Of a stretch of 64,000 nt of DNA, positions 9,792 to 18,268 are shown one piece after another; the stretch's first letter is position 1, and every line of letters begins with the position of its first letter. Under the pieces are notes generated by a model. That model saw nothing but the letters and a program-made list of their open reading frames with translations, made no database searches and was not told the DNA's origin. Position numbers and translations under genes: made by a program. The stretch is from Chitinophagales bacterium (lineage in GTDB: Bacteria; Bacteroidota; Bacteroidia; Chitinophagales; JADIYW01), in assembly GCA_019694955.1 (NCBI GenBank), contig JAIBAX010000007.1, positions 1-64,000 of the forward strand, in the 5' to 3' direction.

Positions 9792-10334
9792 GTGGATAAG
9801 TTCAAAGCATACAAAATATCGCATATTGGGCTAAAAAGAGAAGTTCACCGATTCTCTTTTGACTTAAACGAAACGTTCTTTTCCAATTTTGAATCTTCCC
9901 TGATTCAACAATCAGATATCAAGGTTTATGTCACCTTAGACAAGTCACATGAGCCCTATTTAATTGAATTTGATGTTCAAGGAACATTTGAAACAGAATG
10001 TGACAAATGTGCAGCAACAGTTCCTGTTGAGATGGAAGGTAGTTTCGAGATATTTGTAAAATTCACAGAAAATCCTGAGTTAATTGGCAGTGATGATCCG
10101 GAGATTTTATACATGCACCGCGACCAACCTGACATAGATCTCACCAAGTATCTGTATGAATTTGCTCATTTATCCATTCCTATGCATAAAATCTGCAAAG
10201 AGCCTTTTAAAACGGCCTATTGCGATATGAGCATAGCCCAGAAACTGGAAAATCTGAACGAAACGAAAGAAAAGAAAGAAGAAATTGACCCAAGATGGTC
10301 GCAATTATTTGATTTAAAGAATAAAAAATTATAA
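9792..10334 (+). CDS. DUF177 / YceD family protein
   Basis: A 180-residue protein with a GTG start preceded by an AGGAAAAGG purine stretch. It contains the CDKCAATVPVEMEG block of the DUF177 (YceD) family, then an acidic segment and a short second Cys cluster (CKEPFKTAYCDMS). Members are nearly always encoded just upstream of rpmF, as here (three bases apart), and have been linked to 23S rRNA accumulation and ribosome assembly in other bacteria and plastids. The family call is firm; the molecular role is inferred. Confidence 0.85.
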   Translation: MDKFKAYKISHIGLKREVHRFSFDLNETFFSNFESSLIQQSDIKVYVTLDKSHEPYLIEFDVQGTFETECDKCAATVPVEMEGSFEIFVKFTENPELIGSDDPEILYMHRDQPDIDLTKYLYEFAHLSIPMHKICKEPFKTAYCDMSIAQKLENLNETKEKKEEIDPRWSQLFDLKNKKL

Positions 10335-10337
10335 GTC

Positions 10338-10526
10338 ATGCCAAATCCGAAGCGCAAACACTCCAAACAAAGGAGAGACAAAAGAAGGACACATGATAAG
10401 GCTGCTTTGCCGAATGTTGTAACGGATAAAACTACAGGTGAATACCATCTGTTCCACCGTGCCTTCCAAATTGAAGGAGACCTATACTATAAAGGAAAGC
10501 TTTTTATTCAGGATTTTAAAGGTTAA
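10338..10526 (+). CDS. rpmF: 50S ribosomal protein bL32
   Basis: A 62-residue basic protein starting [19 protein letters not shown], the standard bL32 N-terminus. It lacks the zinc-ribbon cysteines of some bL32 proteins, so it is the zinc-free form. It follows the DUF177 gene by three bases and is followed by a terminator-like hairpin. Confidence 0.97.
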   Translation: MPNPKRKHSKQRRDKRRTHDKAALPNVVTDKTTGEYHLFHRAFQIEGDLYYKGKLFIQDFKG

Positions 10527-10547
10527 TCCGAAAGAATACACTATATG

Positions 10548-10585
10548 TACCCGGTTCTAAATATTGCGCCGGGTATTTGTTTTTG
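10548..10585 (+). terminator. Rho-independent terminator after rpmF
   Basis: TACCCGG (10548-10554) pairs with CCGGGTA (10569-10575), followed by TTTGTTTTTG. It separates rpmF from efp. Confidence 0.55.
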
Positions 10586-10608
10586 AAATAACTTATAATC
10601 AACTAAAA

Positions 10609-11172
10609 ATGGCTTCAACTTCAGACTTTAGAAACGGCTTTTGTTTCGAATACAATAACGATATTTACACCATCGTTGAATTCTTACACGTGAAACCCGG
10701 AAAAGGTGCCGCCTTCGTAAGAACAAAAATCAAAAGTCTTACCTCCGGAAGGGTATTAGAAAACAACTTCCCATCTGGTGCGAAAGTAACAGATGTTCGC
10801 GTAGAAAGAAGACAATATCAATTCTTGTACAATGAAGGCGACAACTACAACTTCATGAACAATGAAACTTATGACCAAGTAATCATTCCTAAGCCGCTTA
10901 TCAATAATCCAGATTTGCTTAAGGAAGGAGATATCTGTGAAATCCTCTTTCATGCAGAAAAGGAATTGGCGCTTACTTGTGATATTCCTGCAACAGTAGT
11001 TTTAGAAGTTACTTACACCGAACCAGGTCTTAAAGGAGATACGGCAACAAATGCCATGAAACCGGCAACCGTTGAAACCGGTGCGACGATTCGCGTGCCA
11101 TTGTTTGTAAATACTGGCGACAAAATCAAAATAAATACCGTAGATAATTCGTATATTGAGCGTGCAAAATAG
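10609..11172 (+). CDS. efp: Translation elongation factor P
   Basis: A 187-residue EF-P starting MASTSDFRNGFCFEYNND; an in-frame TTG upstream lies in the terminator hairpin and is not the start. The domain I loop VKPGKGAAFVRTK carries the Lys that is modified in many EF-Ps. The KOW-like N-domain and two OB domains, ending TGDKIKINTVDNSYIERA, are complete. EF-P relieves ribosome stalling at polyproline. It sits seven bases before accB, an arrangement often seen in bacteria. Confidence 0.97.
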   Translation: MASTSDFRNGFCFEYNNDIYTIVEFLHVKPGKGAAFVRTKIKSLTSGRVLENNFPSGAKVTDVRVERRQYQFLYNEGDNYNFMNNETYDQVIIPKPLINNPDLLKEGDICEILFHAEKELALTCDIPATVVLEVTYTEPGLKGDTATNAMKPATVETGATIRVPLFVNTGDKIKINTVDNSYIERAK

Positions 11173-11178
11173 CGTATC

Positions 11179-11673
11179 ATGGATCAAAATCAAATCAAAG
11201 AGTTGATTAAACTCATCAATCAAACTGAAATTGGTGAGGTAAAGATTGAAAAAGGTGATTTCAAAATCACCATTCGCAGAAAAGATTATGCAAAGAAAAG
11301 TGTAATAGCACCTGTTTCTTCCGGATACATGCCTACACCAACTGTAGCATCAGTAGTGACTAGTGCAGTCACACAACAAGAAAAATCTGAGGAAAAGCCA
11401 AAAGAAGAAACTGCCCCACCATCCGGTAAGGATTATTACACCATGAAATCTCCTATGATTGGCACCTTCTATCGTTCTCCGGGTCCTGAAAAAGAACCAT
11501 TTGTAAAAGTCGGCGATACGATTGAAAAAGGTCAAGTGCTATGCATTGTTGAGGCCATGAAGCTCTTCAATGAAATAGAATCTGAGATTTCAGGTACCAT
11601 CATCAAAGTATTAGTGGATAACCACTCTCCTGTTGAATACGACCAACCATTATTCTTGATCGACCCACAATAG
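11179..11673 (+). CDS. accB: Acetyl-CoA carboxylase biotin carboxyl carrier protein
   Basis: A 164-residue BCCP: an N-terminal helical segment ([19 protein letters not shown]), a Pro/Ala/Glu-rich linker, and a C-terminal biotinyl domain with [12 protein letters not shown], where the Lys is biotinylated. [15 protein letters not shown] is the typical first strand. The product carries biotin between the carboxylase and transcarboxylase in fatty acid synthesis. It lies between efp and accC with gaps under 10 bases. Confidence 0.97.
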   Translation: MDQNQIKELIKLINQTEIGEVKIEKGDFKITIRRKDYAKKSVIAPVSSGYMPTPTVASVVTSAVTQQEKSEEKPKEETAPPSGKDYYTMKSPMIGTFYRSPGPEKEPFVKVGDTIEKGQVLCIVEAMKLFNEIESEISGTIIKVLVDNHSPVEYDQPLFLIDPQ

Positions 11674-11678
11674 TTATT

Positions 11679-13034
11679 ATGTTTAAGAAGATACTGATTG
11701 CGAATCGTGGAGAAATTGCCATGCGTATTATACGCACGTGTAAAGAAATGAATATTGCAACGGTAGCCGTATATTCTACTGCTGACAGAGAATCCATGCA
11801 TGTGCGCTTTGCTGATGAGGCCGTGTGTATCGGACCTCCTCCTGGAAAAGAATCGTATCTCAATATCCCCAATATCATGGCTGCAGCGGAAATTACCAAT
11901 GCAGATGCTATCCATCCCGGATATGGTTTTCTTGCTGAGAATGCCGCATTTGCAGAAATCTGTGGAGAATATGGCATAAAATTCATCGGCCCTACGCCTG
12001 ACATGATACGTTCTATGGGCGACAAGATTACCGCCAAAGAAACCGTCATAAAAGCAAATGTCCCCGTTGTTCCAGGTAGCGAAGGACTTATTTCAGATCC
12101 TTTAGATGCTGTTGCATTAGCCAAAGAAATTGGTTTTCCTGTCATCCTCAAAGCTACCGCTGGTGGCGGTGGAAAAGGAATGCGCATCGTATGGAAAGAA
12201 GAAGATTTTGTAGGTGCTTATGAAACAGCTTCCACAGAAGCCATGGCAGCATTCGGCAATGGTGGCATGTATTTAGAAAAATTTATCGAAGAACCCAGAC
12301 ATATAGAAATACAAATTGCTGGCGACCAATATGGCAATGTCTGCCATCTTTCAGAGAGAGATTGCTCCATACAAAGAAGACATCAAAAACTGGTGGAAGA
12401 ATGTCCTTCTCCTTTTGTAGACCCTGAACTCAGGGACAGACTAGGCGAGGCGGCTATGAATGCTGCAAAAGCCATCAATTATGAAGGACTAGGAACAGTA
12501 GAATTTCTGGTTGACAAACACAAGAATTTCTACTTCATGGAGATGAACACCCGTATTCAAGTGGAACATCCTGTAACTGAAGAAGTAATGGACTGGGATT
12601 TAGTCAAGGAGCAAATAAAAATTGCCGCAGGAGAAAAACTGTCCGGCAAAAACTACTACCCGAATTTACATGCTATTGAATGTAGAATCAATGCGGAAGA
12701 TCCCTTTAAGAATTTCATGCCCTGCCCCGGCAAGATTACTTTCCTACATATTCCCAAAGGGCATGGCGTCCGTGTAGATACACATGTTACCGCCGGTTAC
12801 ACAATACCTCCTTACTATGATTCTATGATTGCCAAAGTCATTTGTAGGGCACAAACCAGGGAAGAAGCCATCAACAAAATGCGTCGAGCCTTAGATGAAT
12901 TCTATATCGAAGGCGTAAAAACAACGATACCCTTTCATAAAGTGCTCATGAAAGATGAAAATTTTAAAAATGGCAATTTTACCACCAAGTTTCTCGAAGA
13001 CTTCGACTTCTCATTAATGGTAGAAGAATCTTAA
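11679..13034 (+). CDS. accC: Acetyl-CoA carboxylase biotin carboxylase subunit
   Basis: A 451-residue ATP-grasp enzyme: [21 protein letters not shown] at the N-terminus, the glycine-rich [15 protein letters not shown] loop, the metal-binding [14 protein letters not shown] motif and the C-terminal domain, all of normal length. It carboxylates biotin on AccB with ATP and bicarbonate. It is the last gene of the efp-accB-accC cluster; the next gene converges 27 bases away. Confidence 0.97.
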   Translation: MFKKILIANRGEIAMRIIRTCKEMNIATVAVYSTADRESMHVRFADEAVCIGPPPGKESYLNIPNIMAAAEITNADAIHPGYGFLAENAAFAEICGEYGIKFIGPTPDMIRSMGDKITAKETVIKANVPVVPGSEGLISDPLDAVALAKEIGFPVILKATAGGGGKGMRIVWKEEDFVGAYETASTEAMAAFGNGGMYLEKFIEEPRHIEIQIAGDQYGNVCHLSERDCSIQRRHQKLVEECPSPFVDPELRDRLGEAAMNAAKAINYEGLGTVEFLVDKHKNFYFMEMNTRIQVEHPVTEEVMDWDLVKEQIKIAAGEKLSGKNYYPNLHAIECRINAEDPFKNFMPCPGKITFLHIPKGHGVRVDTHVTAGYTIPPYYDSMIAKVICRAQTREEAINKMRRALDEFYIEGVKTTIPFHKVLMKDENFKNGNFTTKFLEDFDFSLMVEES

Positions 13035-13061
13035 TTGGCGTCTTAGTTTCAAATACAGACT

Positions 13062-13445
13062 TTAATTTACCTTTACTTTGCCTAACAACATTGTAAGCCA
13101 TACTTCTACTGTCAAAAAAGCGATGAACCAAACGATGGAAGGCATTGCTGCCAAGGTAGAGATTTCTTTATGTTTATGCAGATATAATATTGCGAAGAGT
13201 ACACGCAAAAAGAACTTCACCCACATTGCGCCCATGGTCATCGCAAATGCTTGTACTGGCGGCACATGAAGGCTCACCTTGATTATCTGAAAATAGATTA
13301 GCCCTAAAAACCCATAACTTATTGTAAAAAAAAGGGTACTCGCTTTCAAATCATGGTCACCTAAGTAGGTAGATAAAAATGAAAGTATGAACAAAACGCC
13401 CCAACTAATAAGAAATGGTGCTAAGATGCCCTTATAAAAATTCAT
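13062..13445 (-). CDS. Four-helix membrane protein, ATP synthase accessory-like
   Basis: A 127-residue protein with four predicted membrane helices (about residues 9-27, 36-55, 69-90 and 99-120). Its start overlaps the end of the AtpZ/AtpI-like gene in an ATGA, indicating translational coupling. In Bacteroidota a protein of this size often lies between atpZ/atpI and atpB, which suggests an ATP synthase accessory role, but atpB is not next here and no motif proves this. Confidence 0.55.
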   Translation of the reverse strand: MNFYKGILAPFLISWGVLFILSFLSTYLGDHDLKASTLFFTISYGFLGLIYFQIIKVSLHVPPVQAFAMTMGAMWVKFFLRVLFAILYLHKHKEISTLAAMPSIVWFIAFLTVEVWLTMLLGKVKVN

Positions 13446-13678
13446 TTGGTTTGTAGACTTTTAACAATCCGAAACATGGAAAGCGCTAAAAACAACAACC
13501 CTAAAATAATTGTACATGCAGGAAATTTCAGGTTCAGCCATTTATCTAGCTTAACACCAATAAAGACGCCCAAACCGATAACTGCCAACATCTCAAAAGC
13601 CAAACCACTGTATTGCAAATAGGATGTCGTTTGTTTGTTAACCTCTTTAGGAATATCTTCTTTCTTATTTGGCAACAT
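13442..13678 (-). CDS. AtpZ/AtpI family F0F1 accessory protein
   Basis: A 78-residue protein with two membrane helices around a short loop: LQYSGLAFEMLAVIGLGVFIG, then DKWLNLKFPACTIILGLLFLAL. The GLGVFIGVKLDKWL pattern is typical of AtpZ/AtpI-type proteins, which assist assembly or ion supply of the ATP synthase. I start it at MLPNKKEDIPK, overlapping the bactofilin gene by 14 bases; a longer start would overlap by about 60. Confidence 0.75.
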   Translation of the reverse strand: MLPNKKEDIPKEVNKQTTSYLQYSGLAFEMLAVIGLGVFIGVKLDKWLNLKFPACTIILGLLFLALSMFRIVKSLQTK

Positions 13679-14078
13679 CGAGTTTGATTGGTTCTTTCTC
13701 TTTGGAAATATTCTCATCAACAATGAGCGATCCTTTAATGAGGGCGCCTTCCTCCACTACTAATTTTTTATAAATCAAGTCGCCTTCTATTTTGGCAGAA
13801 CCTTTGATTATCAAGAGTGTTTTAGCATAAACATTGCCTTGCAATTTTCCTTCTACGGTACACTCGCCGGCATAAATATTGCCGACAATTTCACCTGTCT
13901 GTCCGACAACTACTTTACCATTGGCATGAATTTCCCCTTTGACAACGCCTTCAATTCTTAGATCAGTCTCAGTTCTAATATCTCCGGTAAGAATTGTACC
14001 ACGATTCAAGCGGTTGGCAACAGCGGTATCTGCTATCGTTTTGGGTATTTCATTTTTTTGGCTGGAGAACATACTCAT
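13665..14078 (-). CDS. Bactofilin
   Basis: A 137-residue protein dominated by one bactofilin domain (about residues 25-118): the beta-helix repeats ILTGDIRTETDLRIEGVVKGEI, VVGQTGEIVGNIYAGE and LLIIKGSAKIEGDLIY are plain. Bactofilins polymerise into membrane-linked filaments that position cell-wall enzymes and shape cells. It lies ten bases after a LytM-type gene, the classic bactofilin partner. Confidence 0.95.
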   Translation of the reverse strand: MSMFSSQKNEIPKTIADTAVANRLNRGTILTGDIRTETDLRIEGVVKGEIHANGKVVVGQTGEIVGNIYAGECTVEGKLQGNVYAKTLLIIKGSAKIEGDLIYKKLVVEEGALIKGSLIVDENISKEKEPIKLDVAK

Positions 14079-14087
14079 AAAAAAAAT

Positions 14088-14966
14088 TTATTCAAAGTTA
14101 ATATATTCTGTTGGATTTGATGCCTTTCCCTTATACCAAATTTCAAAATGCAAAGTAGGTGCGTTGCTCAATGTTGGAGAACTCCCAACTACACCAATTA
14201 CCTCTCCGGCTTTCACGGGATCTCCCTCTTTCTTGAAGCATTGTGCAGCCATTTTATAAAAGGAAATCAGGTGATTCTCATGTTGTATGGAGATGGTATA
14301 CCCGGCATTTAGGGTAAATCCTGTAAAAATCACGGTGCCGTCTAGTACGGATTTGATGGGCATATCTTTTTCAGTAATCACATCAATGCCGTAGCGACCT
14401 TCTTTGGGTTTATACCCTAAGCTAATCAACCCTTTTACAGGAGGAAAAAAATAAACACTCTCTAAACCTTGCTTTTGTTGGTTTGCATTAGACTCCTGTA
14501 ACGCATATTGCTGTCTGTTTTCTACATCACTTCGTAGCTTGAGGATGCTTTTTGAATTCTTCTCCAAGGTATTGGTATCCACCTCATTCGCCTGTATCGG
14601 TTTTCGTTTTTTTCCGGACAACCCATTTCCTCCTTTGCTGATATTGAGCAGATTGGCGATATACTTATCTTGCTTCTCCATTTCTTCTGCCAATTCTTCT
14701 GCTTTGACTTTCAGCTTTATCATCTCACGTCTTTCGCCAGCTTTGCCAAATCCGGGAAGGTATTGCTTAATAGGAGTATAAGCAATCAGACAGAACATAA
14801 AAATAAATAGTATGACAAAAATGGTGCTTATTAACGCAAACACATTCAATCTGCTCAGGATAAATACCAACTTTACATGGTGGTCTTCTTCGTCCACTAC
14901 TTGAAAACGGTATCTGCTCTTGACCTTTTCCCACCATTCATCAAATCTTAACTTCTTTTTACTCAT
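14088..14966 (-). CDS. Membrane-anchored degenerate LytM/M23 protein
   Basis: A 292-residue protein with a cytosolic basic start, one membrane helix (VFALISTIFVILFIFMFCLI), a coiled coil (about residues 75-140) and a C-terminal M23 fold (LISLGYKPKEGRYGIDV to TLHFEIWYKG). The fold is complete but the zinc site is not: the His of HxxxD is Tyr (RYGID) and the first His of HxH is Thr (TLHFE). Such dLytM proteins usually activate or scaffold other wall enzymes. Coupling with bactofilin suggests a shape-control module. It is divergent from porW/sprE. Confidence 0.85.
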   Translation of the reverse strand: MSKKKLRFDEWWEKVKSRYRFQVVDEEDHHVKLVFILSRLNVFALISTIFVILFIFMFCLIAYTPIKQYLPGFGKAGERREMIKLKVKAEELAEEMEKQDKYIANLLNISKGGNGLSGKKRKPIQANEVDTNTLEKNSKSILKLRSDVENRQQYALQESNANQQKQGLESVYFFPPVKGLISLGYKPKEGRYGIDVITEKDMPIKSVLDGTVIFTGFTLNAGYTISIQHENHLISFYKMAAQCFKKEGDPVKAGEVIGVVGSSPTLSNAPTLHFEIWYKGKASNPTEYINFE

Positions 14967-15047
14967 TTTTAACTTCTAATTGCGAAAAATACGCTGAAAA
15001 GTGAAATAATTTTCAGAAATTGCGTTGTTTTATGTATCTACAAAAAA

Positions 15048-18000
15048 ATGACAACAAAACACTTCACTAAGGTACTTCTAATTTCCGTATTTTTTTTACT
15101 GGGAATGCAAAATTCTTTGTTTGCCCAGAAAAAGAAAAATAAAGGAAATGGAGAGAAAGTAAATATCGTAAAGCGTGCCTATTACGATATCACCACAAGA
15201 AATAATTTCTATTTTAATGCCAATGAGATATATAAAGAAGTCCTTCGCACACATGGTGAAACCAGAAAGATAGATTATAAACAGTTTTATCCCATTTTCT
15301 TTCACGACCAGAACCAAGATTTTTCTGCTTATAGTGGGCAGTTGGATGAGGTGATTAAAAAAACGGGTATCGTCTTACAGTTGCATGACAATGGTCGATG
15401 GAAAGACAATACCTATCTACTGTTAGGAAAGGCGCATTTCATGAAAGGAGAATATGCACAAGCACTGGCCATCTTTCAATACATCTCCACAACAATGAAA
15501 GGCAATATCGGTAGAGAAGCCCCGGAGATTTCCCAAAAGGAGAAAATGAAAATCCTAAAACAAAAGGAAAAGGAGGCAAAGAAAAAAATTGCCGACAAAA
15601 AAAAGCAAATCCAAGATGCTGCCAAAGCCAAAGAAAAAGAACTGGAGGATAAAAACGATGCTGCTAAAGACAAATTAGAAACCAGTCAAAAAAATAAGCA
15701 GAAAATTATTGAAGAAAAAATAGCACTGAAGAAAAAAATCATTGAACTCAAATCAAAAGGAAAGGACGTTACCAAATTAGAAGAAAAACTAAAATCTTTG
15801 GGTCAAGAGTCTGTTCAGGAAAAGAAAAAAGAAGAAGAAGCAAAGAAAGAAAAAGCCGAAGTTCAGGCACTAGAAGATGGTGACACTATAATCGATTATG
15901 CTAAGGATTTCAACTATGAATTCTCTTTGAAAAAGAAAGAAGAAAAACTAAGTGCTTTAGACAGAAACAATGACAAACCTATCGATGAACTATTAACAGA
16001 TAAGGAAAAAGCGAAACTGGAGAAAGAATACGATGAGCGTTCTTTCTGGGAAAAAATAAAACACCAAAGCAGTCGACCAGAAGCATTGGTGTGGATGTCA
16101 AAATCTTTGGTGGAGTTAGGAAGATATGCTGACGCCAAAAGCATTCTCACTTATTCAAAATCACTGAGGAAATTATCTAAATCGCAAAGAAAGGAAATAT
16201 ACCTCGGTGAGGCATGGTACAATATTCGCAGAGAAAACTATGCAACTGCTATTGATGACATTGAAGTAGCAATTAAGTTAGAAAAAAGCAAAAAAAGAAA
16301 ATCTGAACTCAACTTCCTTTTGGGACAATTACAAGAAGCGATAAAGGATCCGCAACAGGCCATCAATACTTATCAGCTGGCGCTAAAAAAGTCTAAAGAT
16401 TTTGACTTAGAATTCTATACGCAAATGAATATTGCCAGGTTAGCAGCATCTACCAACCCTGAATCACAGGACGAGGTAAAAAAAATGTTGGCAAAGCTGA
16501 TAAAAGGTGGTAAGAATAAAGAGTATGCCGATCAGGTGTATTATGCAATGGCGAAAATTGAAGAAAATCGCGGCGATATCGCTACTGCTAAAATTGACTT
16601 AGAAAAATCAATAGAGAAATCTATCAATAATAACGAACAAAAATCGCTGAGTTGGCAGATGTTAGGAGCGTTAAACCTACAAGAGAATAATATCCCACAG
16701 GCTAAAATCGCTTATGACAGTACCGTAGCATATCTTCCTGCGGATCATAAAAACTATAATGAACTCAAGGAATTACAACAAATCATCGCGGAACTCAATA
16801 CACACTACACGACCATCTACGAACAAGATAGCATGATTCGTTTGGGCAAGATGACGAAGGTAGAATTAGAAAATTTCCTTGCTGAACTTGAGCAACAACA
16901 AAATGCACTAGAAAAGCAGGAAAAACGCAAAAGCAGAAATTCAGGTGGCACTAGCGATGCTGCAGCCCTTTTGAATAACAACACACCCACTACTTCAAAT
17001 GGTCTTTGGTATTTCTACAATCCCGAATTGAAATCTGTTGGGTATAATGACTTCAAAAACATATGGGGAGGAGATATTCAAAATACCGACAACTGGAGAA
17101 GAAGCCAAAAAAAGAAAGGAGAAATAGAAGAAGTAATTACCGAAGAGACACAGCAAAATACAAACAATAATACTACCAATAATGGCAATAATAAACCTGT
17201 CTTAACTATTCCTTCCACGCCTGAAGATTTTGAAGTAGCGTATCAAAAAATCCAAACTGCCTATTATAATATGGGGGTGATTTATAAAAACAAACTCTCC
17301 AAAAATGACAAGGCAAAGTATAATTTCGAAACCCTCTTAAAGTTATACCCTAACAATAAATATGAAGGACAAAGCTTATATTATCTATACCTTATTTATT
17401 CAGACGAAGGCAACTTAGCAAAAGCCAATGAGATAAAAAGTATTATCCTCTCTAAATATCCGGATACAGAATATGCTAAAAACATCTTAAATCCCGTACA
17501 GTATGAAGTAACAAATAAAATTGCTTCCACTGAAGAGGATTTATTATATGCCTCTATTTATGACTTATTCAATACAGACAAGTTTAGCCAATATATTGAA
17601 CGCAAGAAACAAATAGAAGGCAAACTATCTTCCATTCCTGTAAGATCAAAGGCCGATTTTATGGAGGCACTCTCCTATGGAAAATTAAATAATATTCAGG
17701 AATTGAAAAATAAACTCAACGAAGTAATACAAAAGTACCCAGGTACAGAAGTTCAACAAAAAGCAACCGAATACCTAAATACCATAGCCCGGATGGAAGG
17801 AAATCCTGTGGTAGTTGCGCCTGAAAAACCAACCGAAACACCACAAGTTCCTGATCAAAATCCAGCCGCTGAAGACAAAAGCATGAACGGGTTTGTTTAT
17901 GATGAAGCGCAAAGTCAGTTTATCTTTATTTTAGTGAGAGACAAAAGCATTAACCTTAGTGGTATAAAGGAAAAAATTTCATCTTTCAACGACAATAGCT

Positions 18001-18257
18001 TTAACGAACAGAAATTAAGGACGAATATTACCTTCCTCCAAGACAATCTTCCAGCTTACCTTATCAAGAAATTTGACAATGTTGATGCTGCAAAGAAATA
18101 TGTTGACAAACTTCAGAGCAAATTACCACAACTGGCGGGAGAAAATGAGGCTACAAAGTTAGATGTAGTAATTATCTCGCAAGAAAACTACAAGACACTT
18201 TTTAACAATAAAGACTTCGACGGATATAAAGCGTTTTATCAAAAAAATTACAAATAG
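15048..18257 (+). CDS. Type IX secretion/gliding TPR protein, PorW/SprE-like
   Basis: A 1069-residue exported protein. The signal peptide VLLISVFFLLGMQNSLFAQ is followed by VNIVKRAYYDITTRNNFYFNANE, characteristic of the PorW/SprE family, and by TPR-like repeats (WKDNTYLLLGKAHFMKGEYAQALAIFQ; ALVWMSKSLVELGRYADAK). Residues about 165-285 are an unusually Lys/Glu-rich coiled coil. A second TPR block (about 730-930) and a C-terminal domain ending DGYKAFYQKNYK follow. PorW/SprE proteins link the outer-membrane and periplasmic parts of the machine. No lipobox Cys is visible. Eleven bases separate it from the PBP gene. Confidence 0.8.
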   Translation: MTTKHFTKVLLISVFFLLGMQNSLFAQKKKNKGNGEKVNIVKRAYYDITTRNNFYFNANEIYKEVLRTHGETRKIDYKQFYPIFFHDQNQDFSAYSGQLDEVIKKTGIVLQLHDNGRWKDNTYLLLGKAHFMKGEYAQALAIFQYISTTMKGNIGREAPEISQKEKMKILKQKEKEAKKKIADKKKQIQDAAKAKEKELEDKNDAAKDKLETSQKNKQKIIEEKIALKKKIIELKSKGKDVTKLEEKLKSLGQESVQEKKKEEEAKKEKAEVQALEDGDTIIDYAKDFNYEFSLKKKEEKLSALDRNNDKPIDELLTDKEKAKLEKEYDERSFWEKIKHQSSRPEALVWMSKSLVELGRYADAKSILTYSKSLRKLSKSQRKEIYLGEAWYNIRRENYATAIDDIEVAIKLEKSKKRKSELNFLLGQLQEAIKDPQQAINTYQLALKKSKDFDLEFYTQMNIARLAASTNPESQDEVKKMLAKLIKGGKNKEYADQVYYAMAKIEENRGDIATAKIDLEKSIEKSINNNEQKSLSWQMLGALNLQENNIPQAKIAYDSTVAYLPADHKNYNELKELQQIIAELNTHYTTIYEQDSMIRLGKMTKVELENFLAELEQQQNALEKQEKRKSRNSGGTSDAAALLNNNTPTTSNGLWYFYNPELKSVGYNDFKNIWGGDIQNTDNWRRSQKKKGEIEEVITEETQQNTNNNTTNNGNNKPVLTIPSTPEDFEVAYQKIQTAYYNMGVIYKNKLSKNDKAKYNFETLLKLYPNNKYEGQSLYYLYLIYSDEGNLAKANEIKSIILSKYPDTEYAKNILNPVQYEVTNKIASTEEDLLYASIYDLFNTDKFSQYIERKKQIEGKLSSIPVRSKADFMEALSYGKLNNIQELKNKLNEVIQKYPGTEVQQKATEYLNTIARMEGNPVVVAPEKPTETPQVPDQNPAAEDKSMNGFVYDEAQSQFIFILVRDKSINLSGIKEKISSFNDNSFNEQKLRTNITFLQDNLPAYLIKKFDNVDAAKKYVDKLQSKLPQLAGENEATKLDVVIISQENYKTLFNNKDFDGYKAFYQKNYK

Positions 18258-18268
18258 TCATAAGAAAA

